A stretch of DNA of 64,000 nt from the NCBI GenBank assembly GCA_030374805.1, contig JARGSG010000032.1, forward strand, positions 434,001-498,000. The letters run 5' to 3'. The notes under the pieces were generated by a model. It saw nothing but the letters and a program-made list of their open reading frames with translations, ran no database searches and was not told the origin of the DNA. This document shows positions 22,901 to 31,611 of the stretch, piece by piece (within the stretch, counting starts at the first letter, position 1; each line of letters begins with the position of its first letter). The translations under genes and the position numbers were made by a program. This DNA is from Gracilaria gracilis. Its lineage: Eukaryota > Rhodophyta > Florideophyceae > Gracilariales > Gracilariaceae.

Positions 22901-24242
22901 GTCTGTTCTTTGTGCCACAGATATCGTTGCGTGGTCCCTCTATGACCTCCGACCATCTCATGTGCCCGTGTTGCACGACTTCGAGATTACCGACAATACT
23001 CCAATCCGGTCACGTCTCCGTCGATTGCCACCAAAGCATGACGAAGTGGTCCGAAAGGAGGTGGAGAAGATGCTCGCGGCTCGGATCGTGCGTCCATGCT
23101 CGTCAGCCTGGTCCTTCCCCGTTGTCATTGCCACGAAGAAGGATGGCAGACCGAGGTTCTGCGTCGACTACAGAGCCTTGAACCAGATCATGAAACCAGA
23201 TCGTTGGCCCCTCCCTCATATGGACCAGATCTTCGATGACCTCGGCGGTTGCTCGTTCTTCACGACGCTGGATTTGTTCTCCGGATACTGGCAGATCGGC
23301 ATGTCGCCACTTTGCGAAGAGATGACCACTTTTGTTTGTCGCCAAGGGACTTTCCAGTTCGAAGTCATGCCCTTTCGCCTGATGAATGCCCCATCGACGT
23401 TCCAAAGGTTGATGGATTCCATTCTCGGTCGCATTGCGTTTGCACGTGTGTGCATTGACGACGTGGTCATATTCTCGAAGACCATGGAGGAGCATGTTCG
23501 TCATGTTTCAGAAGTGCTGAAGCTCATCGCTTCGCATGGGCTGAAGCTGAAGATCAGCAAGTGCGACTTCGCCCAGCCCAGGATCCACCTTCTTGGACAC
23601 GTCATCGAGGCTGGTGGAGTATCCGTGGACATGAAGAAGATTGAAGCGATTCAGGATGCCCCTCTACCTTCGGCGACAACTGAGCTTAGGAGTTTTCTGG
23701 GCCTCGCGAGCTACTACAGGCGCTTCATCAAAGGGTTTTCACAGACCTCTGCCCCCTTTCACGCTGCTACAACAGGCAAGAAGAGGCTGGAGTTCACCCC
23801 CGAGATGAGGGAAGCGTTTGTAGAGTTGAAGAAGAAGCTTGTTTGCCCCCCGGTTCTCGCTTTTCTGAACTTTGAGGCCCCTTTTCGTGTCGAGACAGAC
23901 GCCTCCACCCGGTCTTTGGGGGCTGTCTTGGCTCAGAAGAAAGAGGATGGAATGTTCCACCCGGTCCAGTACGCAAGCAGGACAATGAACAAGTCTGAAC
24001 AGAATTACTCGGTTTGCGAAAAGGAGGCTTTGGCAGTCGTGTTTGCCCTGAAGAAGTTTCGCATCTACCTTCTTGGATCGAAGCCATTCCAGTTGGTGAC
24101 GGATCATCAGGCCCTGAGGTATCGCTTCCAGAAGAAGGACGTACGCGGACGCCACACCCGTTGGTTGGATCTTTTCGCCGGGTACGAATTCGAGATCGTG
24201 TACTGTTCTGGGACTGGCGTGTTTGACACATCCGTGAAGTAA
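19956..24242 (+). CDS. Gypsy Gag-protease-reverse transcriptase-RNase H polyprotein, 1,428 aa
   Basis: The ATG at 19956 (context CCAAAATGG) gives the most likely start; the frame is open further back to 19752 but that part is LTR. Gag occupies the first ~240 residues. Two CCHC knuckles follow (CAYCCQPGHWATRC from residue 244, then CERCGKMGHAIATC). The protease site is LLDSGAIPN (Asp 483). A strongly acidic Glu/Asp run covers about 729-770. The reverse transcriptase has FCVDYRALNQI, TTLDLFSGYWQIG (Asp 1106), MPFRLMNAPSTFQ and CIDDVVIFS (Asp 1168/1169). RNase H shows ETDAS (Asp 1315), EKEAL (Glu 1357) and TDHQA (Asp 1383). The protein stops soon after (...FDTSVK), where ADALSR-type sequence and integrase should follow. 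Two departures are notable: Cys replaces Tyr in the YxDD box, and Arg replaces Gly in MPFGL. Confidence 0.93.
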   Translation: MVFSWYSGGGSNAIPSSVVSSFDGSNVDIRKFFFFYENVASRGKTDEERALEFLGFLEGEAFEFYYEQFSSDGVLSNAASDYAAVKRAFLDKFGIEEEPEEHIRRAASARLDYGDLLGSIKKMNATFEKAGFNSKARFGLLRRAVMEYADLAQFVVFRGSHDYESLKALVKDFVAGRNVLESHGALHVLTAPKKVMQRPKQGEPSPSLQNKVDLLAEQLSQLTLMMKKTQAQPQRADDDLERTCAYCCQPGHWATRCSLNPHRNTRCERCGKMGHAIATCWSRDPANDRRPPVAAPRSESAAEDRLRQGNGGSQQAGQPSQVSVVTEGYDADEEVVAATKRTAEGIALPKQQRTADHIGNQSLLNPSQPALRKQLGRSRPTGVFRSPQKARKPAARKSSNRAKLQEHSGRYNLLEELANAPTGLTFGQLVRGDSDDAKKDIRRILSGKASPRRVTFVETSMKEARLKVVPVKVYGTPAQALLDSGAIPNLMSSELAEKLSLKPKPTDRQIRVANGDVAWVRGTLRDVPVVFDSVRVPLEFLVIERPPFDLILGFPTLEAMQACIDISTQEVKMVYEGSPILLGLDYERAGIDEFVPVSGTDSEDFTSDSDEEGYDFPSEGDSLFAAIEEDEVFFDGHASGPEVTLVTLEGDRPTMDLNGSQDSEHDNREEQVGDTSQDPESRAAELVGLRQVGARAPPPPPSTTDERVLAQLRDLALNDNRRYEDAEATEDEDESDEEDEEEDEDEREDEDEDEDEEEDEGDEDSEDEVGEANPALHVPFEPHPFVFEDPGLTVLIRDEVRLLPRRDGGEPDRQDVLYLKVRRRRLGHPGDPFPSVTTDSLPFGAQGELLQDDFGAMNIYFPQNQISAPVEYHIPEGGGAPSGSRDFTGAQNGFQTSADGPASPRQGQGGRETPAVPHGLVLAFESEVCVAHEVEYSLHDTVARDEHGRAFDRRDFPPDTDQKQVILDRLMHLPETVQQEFLSVLCATDIVAWSLYDLRPSHVPVLHDFEITDNTPIRSRLRRLPPKHDEVVRKEVEKMLAARIVRPCSSAWSFPVVIATKKDGRPRFCVDYRALNQIMKPDRWPLPHMDQIFDDLGGCSFFTTLDLFSGYWQIGMSPLCEEMTTFVCRQGTFQFEVMPFRLMNAPSTFQRLMDSILGRIAFARVCIDDVVIFSKTMEEHVRHVSEVLKLIASHGLKLKISKCDFAQPRIHLLGHVIEAGGVSVDMKKIEAIQDAPLPSATTELRSFLGLASYYRRFIKGFSQTSAPFHAATTGKKRLEFTPEMREAFVELKKKLVCPPVLAFLNFEAPFRVETDASTRSLGAVLAQKKEDGMFHPVQYASRTMNKSEQNYSVCEKEALAVVFALKKFRIYLLGSKPFQLVTDHQALRYRFQKKDVRGRHTRWLDLFAGYEFEIVYCSGTGVFDTSVK
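19968..19984 (+). other. Probable primer binding site overlapping the gag frame
   Basis: The bases immediately after the 5' LTR read TGGTACTCTGGAGGAGG. The TGG would pair with the CCA end of a tRNA, as expected. I cannot name the tRNA. The site also encodes residues 5 onward of Gag (W-Y-S-G-G). Confidence 0.45.
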
Positions 24243-24308
24243 CTAGGACATGTCCCCGTTTCCCTTTTTCTTGGTCGCTCGGTGTTGCTCCCGCTGGGTT
24301 TGGGAATG

Positions 24309-25151
24309 TGTGGCACGTGTTTCCGTGCAGCGTGTGCGGTGCACGTGTTGGACACAAGTGTAATTCTACAAGTTTCTCTACTTGGATATTTTATGGATAT
24401 TTTAGTTTTCTACGCATGGTGCACGGGAGTGAACCGCATGGTCCTCGCCGGCTCCCCCTGTCTACTTAAGCGCCACTGCCTCCGCGGTGAGTGGCAGAGA
24501 CGGGGGATATGTTGCAGTAGTGACCAGCTCATTGGTTATCGAAAGTAGAAATGCGTTTAGAGTCTAGTTTTGAAGGTTCAATTGCGTATAAAAGGGCCGA
24601 GTTGGTCGCCCCCTGACCAACTCAGGCCAGACCACTTCCCCTTTCTCGACGACCCCCCACCATCCTTCACAGCAAACTCTGTCTTGCTCCCTTTTGTCGT
24701 TTCTCTCCCCCCTCTTCAGCCTTTTCTTCCCCCCTTGGCGGTTGGTCTCCCGCTTTCTCCCGACGAGGGTCTGAATTGCAATACCCCTTGTTTGGGTCTG
24801 TCTTGTGCTTCAGCCTTAGAAGTGTCGTTCCCCGCAAGTGACCTACGTTCGGTCCTGCGAGAGGGAGCTTCTGCTTTTCTGTTGTCGTTTCGTGTCTGTT
24901 CCTGCCAGCACTAGACCTATAGTTTTGGTCGTGCCGTGGCTTCTACTTGCTACACGTCTCAGCTTCGTCGTTGCTACTTTGTGCACTTTGTGTGTTTACT
25001 ACGGACTCTTGCCTACTATCGCTACGCAGCGTGTTGGGCTGGTACTCTCGAGAGCACTTTCTGTTGTGTCCCCTTTACTTTGTGTTTGTGTCCCCCCGCC
25101 CTTGGGTTTGTCATCACCCGCACCATTTCTTCTACCAAAATGGTGTTCTCA
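24309..25151 (+). repeat. 3' LTR of the Gypsy element
   Basis: 843 bp, identical to the 5' LTR except for two adjacent bases (GGTACT here, GAAACT in the 5' copy). It has its own TATA box at 24587-24593, from which flanking DNA could be transcribed. Confidence 0.92.
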
Positions 25152-25679
25152 GATTTCTTTCGAGATTGGCGGGGTGGCAAAATCTACCGCTTATATATAC
25201 AAAGCTTACAGCTGCTTCAAAAGTAATGCCACAGAGCTGGATATTTTGATATACAGATGCGCCGTGTCATACGGCGCATTTTTCTGTCTTTCTGGACAGA
25301 CACCCTGTTTGGATCATTACAGTACCACTGAATGAGAATGCAAGGAAAAAAACATCCAGAGTTTCCCAGATTTGGCTTTGTAACCAGTTTGACTCCAAAA
25401 TTTCCTTTTCTTCATATTAACCCTCTACAAAGATTTTATCCTCTTCGCACCAAATGCTTGGTACTGTGAAATAACGCCTATCTCTAAAGAATATTTTAAA
25501 CCTGTCATATGCAAAGTACATTAGCAAATTAAAGTAAATAAAACAAAAGCTCAAATGAGTTTTCCTTTAGCATTCTAAAAAACGATTCCAAAAAGGAATT
25601 CTTTTTTCACAATCGAAACTGTCTCAAAAGAGCTTTGCGACCATTTTCTTCGAGAAGCCAGCTTCTCGAAGCGCTGATT

Positions 25680-28600
25680 TGTGGCATTTCCAGTCGATCT
25701 TTGGCTCATCTCAAGAACGTCAATTGAATGTTTTGTGAGTGTCTAAACTTTTGAATGTCCAACTTAAGTCCTGAAATTTGGTTCCAACGAAAGCACGATA
25801 AGCAAATGTCTGAGTAATATCCAATTAATATTCCTCAGCCTACACTACAGATGTGCTAGTGACGTGCGTTCCAGAAATACACCCAAACATCCTCTGGGCC
25901 TCAACATATTTCTCTGGGATACTAGAATAGAGACCGCTGGATCTCTGTGTTCTCGTTGCAAAGTGGATTCGGTCTGATCCAATATCTATCAGTTCATCGG
26001 TTTCAGAGGTTCATGCACAGATGAAATGGTGGAGCTTTACAGTGCAAATATTTCCTGTTTATGTGTTTCTGTTCTCCGAAATGAATATTTCGACAGATTG
26101 CGACAGTTCAAGACCCATACCGTCGTGGTTTTCTTCTATTTGCGAAGCTATTGGTTTCAACCTGCTGCTTCACGAGGCTTCAGCCATTGAGAAACCATGG
26201 ACTTACAGTTTGTCCCCTCACGGACTTCGTTCTTTTTCCAATATGGGCGCCTTGAATGACTCAATGACAGACCCACAGCGACCAAATCCGTCTGCCTTGC
26301 ATTCATGCAACCTTATCTCAACTTTATTTCCATCCAAAGTCCGAATCTTCGACGTGACGTTGACGTTCAAGTGTTGGAAAAATCCCATTTTATACCTAGA
26401 AAATTTCATAAATTAGTTTATTGCCATCCAATACGCAAAATTTTCTGTCGAACACTAACGTCATTTCAATTTCCCAGATGTGCTCTAGATTTACTCAGTT
26501 TGCGGGTGCTTTCGTTCCTGCCGATTGTGCTATCCACATTCACTCAATTTTCCACCGACGCTCCACCCCAATAGACTCTCACTGACCAAAATCCGTACCG
26601 AGTGGTGCCCAAATACGTTGTGAGGTTTTAACCATGGTAAGCACTTGGGCCCGGTGAAACATGTTCATGTACCAATGATGCGCATTGGTTCTGTGGATAT
26701 ACGTCAGAAAGAGACAAATGAGATTTCCCGGATGTGACTAAAATCTTTTTTCGGATATCCAGCAGACATTTCATAATATGTCAATAAGATGAACACTGGA
26801 TCTCTCAAATACATTTTAGGTTGTTCAAAGGTATTAGGGTATCCAATGGATGTACTAATATAAACCTAGAGAGCATCGAATGTACATACCTTGAGCATAC
26901 AACAGGATTCTATTACGCTCATTCTCAGGATATCTGAGATTCATTCAATGTATTTCTGCTGGATAGCCAGGATGTGCTTTAGATATACATGCGAGGTTCA
27001 AGAGATGTCCAAACTGGAATATGAAATTGACATCCAGCTGGCATCGTTCTGTTTCATAAGTGGTCCTACATGCGGTTTGAATACTAACCGTCTCGATGAG
27101 TTTCCCAGCTCTGCGATGAACACAAACTCAAGCCTTATAATTTCATGAAACTTTTCCCAAATCCCTACCGCGTCCTTCAAGGGAAAGACGAAACCATTGG
27201 ATCCTTCCGGGTTTTCAACTGCAACTCTGCTCTCCATACTAGTGGTTTTTCAGCCGTGTCTATCAGCAGAGTAAAAGATACTGGTATGATGATTACTGTC
27301 CAATACACATGGCACTTTCGAACTTTATCAAGGACGAGGTCGTTCGGCTCTGGTATTATAAGCTTGAAAAGGAGCGAGGAAAGCTTATATCTCGTTCAAT
27401 ACGATCTCAGTTTGCCTCTTAGCTTCCACAGTTGCACAGGAGGTTTTTGGATTCTTTTTCGGTTTTGTGTGCTGCGCAAAGCAAATCAGATTGTCGCGGA
27501 ACTAGTCAAAGAAGCTGTTTACCGAGTCAAGAAGGCGGTAGTAGAATCTGAGGAGACAAAGACAGAGGAGGAAAAGAATAAGCCCACGGACACCTTACCC
27601 GGACGGAGCTTGAGCAAGGCAAGGTAAATCGAATCATCAACACCAGGATGACGAGGTGCTTCCAAATAGTTTCGCTCACCAATCCAGTGATTAGCGGACG
27701 TTTTGACCAGTATTTAATGAGCTCGAATCATAATAAGAAGTACCTTGAAAGAACTCAAGCCTTCATCACCGTGCTCCAGTAACCTTTGTCCCTCAGTTTT
27801 GTTTCTCAGCACAGCACTAGCAAAAATGTTCGAAATGGCCATACGAATCGAATTAGAGATATTTTCTGATTGACCATGATGGTATAGTACGTTTTGATGA
27901 TGTAGAGGCTTTCGCCACTGATCAGAGCGAGAACAACGTAGCCAGGGGTTTGCGCAGAGATTTTTTTATTCCTTGGTACAGTGAATCAGGAACGTAGTGG
28001 TATTGAACCTTCCTCAGGACCTAAGAGCAACAAGGATGAGTTTGGCGGCAGAAATGAAGATTCAGATAGCCATATCCTTGAAAGAACTGTAAGGATTGAG
28101 GAAGACTGCATTTCCGCTCTAATGAAGACAAACACACGCGCCAAAAAGCAACCTTGGAAAACATGAACCCTGCATACCATAAACGGAGATAAAAGCTCTT
28201 CGATGGTTCATAGACAAGAGAATGCAGTTCGAAGGAAACGCCCACGTGAAAGCGAAGGAAAAAATCGTACTTTTGGTCAAGGAGCAAGAGGTCACAATGC
28301 TCGGTCGTTCGAGAAAAGGCAAGCAGGGACAGTCTGTATCAGAAGGCGTTCTGTGGCTTCTTCGGAAGATGCTCATCTAGCCGTCTGAGAAAATCTCCTA
28401 TCATTTTAGGGTGCAAGCCAAACATATCACAAATACGCAGGCCTAGTCCATTAAATATAAAGCCGCGCTTGGGATGCAGATGCGTCCCCATGAATGAAAC
28501 CAAATTGACCTGCTCTCTACCCTTTCTTAGCACTCGTTATATAGAGTTCCATATTTTCCTGGCTTTTTTGAAAGCCGTTTTTCTGCTTTGCCGAACATAG

Positions 28601-28931
28601 TTCTGCCATAAATTGGTACACTTATCGTATGGAGAAAAGGTTGTTTTTGAGAATTTCTAGAACCATTCGAGAAACTTGTTTCCGCTCATGTTATAGTTTT
28701 CAATTGTCCAAATACAGGCTTTAATAAGTAGGCAACTTCCAGTACTGAAATTTTACTATCTTTGACAGTTTAAAGACAACCCGAGCAAGCTGTCACTATT
28801 ACTGAGTACGAACACATTTTGGGCTACTAAATAAGCTATTTTTCGATGCTTTTGAGTAGCACTTATCTGTGCATGGTTCAGGCCCTTTCAGGGGCAGTCC
28901 TGCACTAACTTTCAACTGGTTCGGCCATAGG
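25680..28931. other. AT-rich interior of the inverted-repeat region, no supported gene
   Basis: Frames of up to 160 codons occur. The longest (27145-27627, plus) ends in a charged helical segment (ANQIVAELVKEAVYRVKKAV) that looks protein-like, but I recognise no domain. No transposase or polymerase motifs were found. Confidence 0.35.
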
Positions 28932-29764
28932 GCCGTTCCAATACTTTTATTATCGTATGGGAATGAAATATAACACTTTTGATATCCACCCATATGCTAT
29001 TAAGCATTCCAATACTTTGCCTTTAGTATAGTGTATGGGTGCCAGCAGTGACGCCCACATAGCCGTCATCACCCTCATGTCGCTCTTTCTTCCTCTACCC
29101 TCCCATATTGTGAGAGGAGAGAACAACGCTTTGGTTTCGAAGTGACTAAGTTGTGGCTTATGGACGCTTTTGGTGCCAACCAACCGAAACCACCTGGCGC
29201 GTGAGTGAGCGCCAGCAACCAGCGGGCAGCTCCGCACACGCAGCTTTTCGTTTATAATATAATAGTAGTGCTACGTATTGATCTTGTTGTTTTCGATGGT
29301 TGAATAACTGATTCTGTGCGCGTCACGGAAAACGTAGTAGTTTGATCTAACACAGAGAGAGCAGTTAACTGCTGCAAAGGGGTTTTTGGTGGAGTACTGA
29401 CTTGCGGTGGTATTGTAGAGGAAATCGGAACAGATGCTCTGGTGTACGCAAGCGAGTGGCATAGTGAAGGTTGGCAGAGAACTTGCTCGGACAGCAATCT
29501 TACCCGAAAAGGAACAACGTTCTCAGGAAGCCAATCCGCCATCTATGCTTTGGTGGGGCATGTCCCGATGGGCCATTGTACGGGGAACAGGTGCTATCGA
29601 AGAATGAAGGAGACGGCACGCCATACACTATGGAATTGGCAGAGGGATATCCTGCAAGTCACACAATGCTACAATGGTTCATATTAGATATGGCCAATTA
29701 GGAGTCGCCACGTCACAAAAAATATTCCATATATTAATTCCATACGAAAAAGTATTGGAACGGC
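28932..29764. mobile_element. Short inverted-repeat element (833 bp)
   Basis: The left end GCCGTTCCAATACTTTT is repeated in reverse at the right end (29748-29764). After a short gap the match continues with CGTATGG. No transposase is encoded and no target duplication is clear. It may be a non-autonomous DNA element or two unrelated inverted fragments. Confidence 0.5.
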
Positions 29765-30486
29765 TCTTAGTCTCATTTTGTACCTGTTTTTAGGTCCATT
29801 AGTAGGCCGTTTGAGGGTCCATCTCCATGCTTGACACTGTTCCCCATTTTGTTCTGTTCTACGTGGCGCGCTTTACAAATTTCTTCATAAATTTGGGCGT
29901 TGATGCGTTCTTGGTTGTGGTCGAGAATGGGTATTTTCGTTGCGTAATTTATGTGGCCATTTTTTAATCATATATTTGGAGCACATTGCTGCGAATACTT
30001 GTTAATTGTTTGGTACTCTACAAAGGAGAAAAGCCGAATACCAACTCGGGCACGTTTCGTACTATACTGGTACCATCATGTTATATGTAGAGTCAATCTA
30101 CGTCGTAGCAAAATAGAAACCATCATGATTGTAGAACATACACACAATAGGACGATGTTTATACAAGTACCGCTGATATGATGTCTTTTCGTACAAAGAT
30201 ATGCTGTGAGTCTTCGGTCCATTTTCGCTTCAGTGGCTTTCCACTAGAGGAAGTGTGTGCCCTGCGATGTATCTGTGTAGCTTAAGGCTTGGCTAAATTT
30301 GTTAGCTCTTAACTTCATGTAATCAATTTCTCCCAATATGTTAAATTTTATTCTTGGATGGTCTGTGTCACATGACCATACAATACGAGCTGTCCATTTT
30401 TGGTTCCAGATTGGTCTGTAGAATATAAAGATGAACAAAAAAACTGGTTAAGGGAACGAAAAATTATGATAAACTTAAATATTATC
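29765..30486. other. Intergenic
   Basis: AT-rich, with no gene recognised. It lies downstream of the 3' end of the glycosyltransferase gene. Confidence 0.4.
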
Positions 30487-31611
30487 TTAAATATTACTGC
30501 ATTTCATGTTTTTCTTAACTAACCATAAACCATATTTCTTAAACCTTACAATTTTTTGCTTCGTTGGGCACCAGTTATTATGCCACAGATGGATAGATCG
30601 AGTTGTACACATGTTTCTCAGAGCTGCATCATTACGCATTTCATGAATGCTAGTGCTGTTGAGAAATGCGCCTCCATTTAAATATAGATGAAAAGGAAGG
30701 GTTACGACTTGTACGACCTTAGCCCATCGACAGGCTCTCATATACGTACCGTCATCCTTTTCTATCTGCCAGTTCTCTCCATTTTCATTTTTGCAAGCCT
30801 CATGAATAAAAGCCGTTTGGTCATTAATAACCTTGTTAACGGATTTTGAAGCGTATTGAACCAGCCTTTCAAAGAACATTATGACATTTTCGTTCGAGAC
30901 TGCAAAATAAAATCCGGTATTTAAATTTAAAGGACCTTTCTCTCGCCTTGAATCGTTTTGGATCACAATATTTCCGTTGAGTTTTGCGAACCGCTCTAAT
31001 TGTTCTATAAAATTATTGCACCATATTACGTCGACGTCCGTGAAAATTACATTGTACCCCTGCCGCAAAACCTCGAGCACTACTTTGAGCTTCAGCTTTG
31101 AGACAAAATTGAATACATCAGATTTGAACTTTGGAAAACTTCTTGATTTATGTGGATTCTGGGTATGCAAAGAAGAGAGATACTGCATTTGGTGGTGTTT
31201 GAGCTTCTTTTGGACTTCATGATCTAGGGCCGCAACAACAATACTTTTCCCGGTCACTTTTCGCACACTGCAATGCAAGTTTCTCAAAATCCTAAAATGA
31301 CTCGCAGTTGTCCCAGTGAGAATCACGGTGGAAGAGTTGAAGTATATGGAATTGAAGGAATTTTTCTTTAATGTCTCTATGTCCTTAATATCGAAGATGC
31401 CAACATTTTCTTTTAGTTTGGGATGAGAAACACTTTTCTCGAGCGTTTTTTCTTGTATTTTTAGGAACCTTTCTTTACGTTTTGTGTTGTTATAGACTAT
31501 ATGCGTGACGAGCAGAAGAAAAACAGTAAAATAGAGACATTTCGTTTTCCATAGTAACTGTAAAACATTTTTTGTATTTATAAATTCCGTTCGTTCCATA
31601 TTGACATACAT
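30487..31611 (-). CDS. Nucleotide-diphospho-sugar transferase (GT77-like), type II membrane protein, 374 aa
   Basis: Intact single-exon frame. After a short cytosolic N-terminus, a membrane anchor covers about residues 25-40 (CLYFTVFLLLVTHIVY). A lysine-rich stem leads to the catalytic domain: VILTGTTASHFRIL, a helix, then NVIFTDVDVIWCNN with the DxD metal/sugar-nucleotide site (191-197), LNLNTGFYFAVSN (231-236), NDQTAF (263-268) and LWHNNWCPT near the end. This motif order is that of the nucleotide-diphospho-sugar transferase domain found in GT77 xylosyl- and arabinosyltransferases of plants and algae, which act in the Golgi. Acceptor and sugar cannot be read from the sequence. It is the only intact recognisable gene between the arms of the large inverted repeat. 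A minus-strand ATG at 31599 (M5) could also serve as start. Confidence 0.82.
   Translation of the reverse strand: MYVNMERTEFINTKNVLQLLWKTKCLYFTVFLLLVTHIVYNNTKRKERFLKIQEKTLEKSVSHPKLKENVGIFDIKDIETLKKNSFNSIYFNSSTVILTGTTASHFRILRNLHCSVRKVTGKSIVVAALDHEVQKKLKHHQMQYLSSLHTQNPHKSRSFPKFKSDVFNFVSKLKLKVVLEVLRQGYNVIFTDVDVIWCNNFIEQLERFAKLNGNIVIQNDSRREKGPLNLNTGFYFAVSNENVIMFFERLVQYASKSVNKVINDQTAFIHEACKNENGENWQIEKDDGTYMRACRWAKVVQVVTLPFHLYLNGGAFLNSTSIHEMRNDAALRNMCTTRSIHLWHNNWCPTKQKIVRFKKYGLWLVKKNMKCSNI

Larger units (their letters stand above)
19125..25151 (+). mobile_element. Young Ty3/Gypsy LTR retrotransposon lacking integrase
   Basis: A complete 6,027-bp insertion bounded by 843-bp direct LTRs that begin TGTGGC and end TTCTCA. 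The LTRs differ by eye only at two adjacent bases (19858-19862 versus the matching site near 25043), so the insertion is recent. Between them is one open polyprotein frame (gag, protease, reverse transcriptase, RNase H). Only 66 bases separate its stop from the 3' LTR, so integrase is missing. Such a copy would need integrase from a relative. A 5-bp target duplication flanks it, and it sits in an arm of an older inverted repeat. Confidence 0.92.
19016..25679 (+). repeat. Left arm of a large inverted repeat, interrupted by the Gypsy element
   Basis: Bases 19016-19124 plus 25152-25679 together make about 637 bp that match 35022-35654 in reverse with scattered differences. Removing 19125-25151 and one copy of the 5-bp target restores the right-arm sequence, so the arm is older than the Gypsy insertion. 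The arm carries a hairpin at 25257-25279 and a perfect 11-bp-stem hairpin at 25648-25671. Confidence 0.85.
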
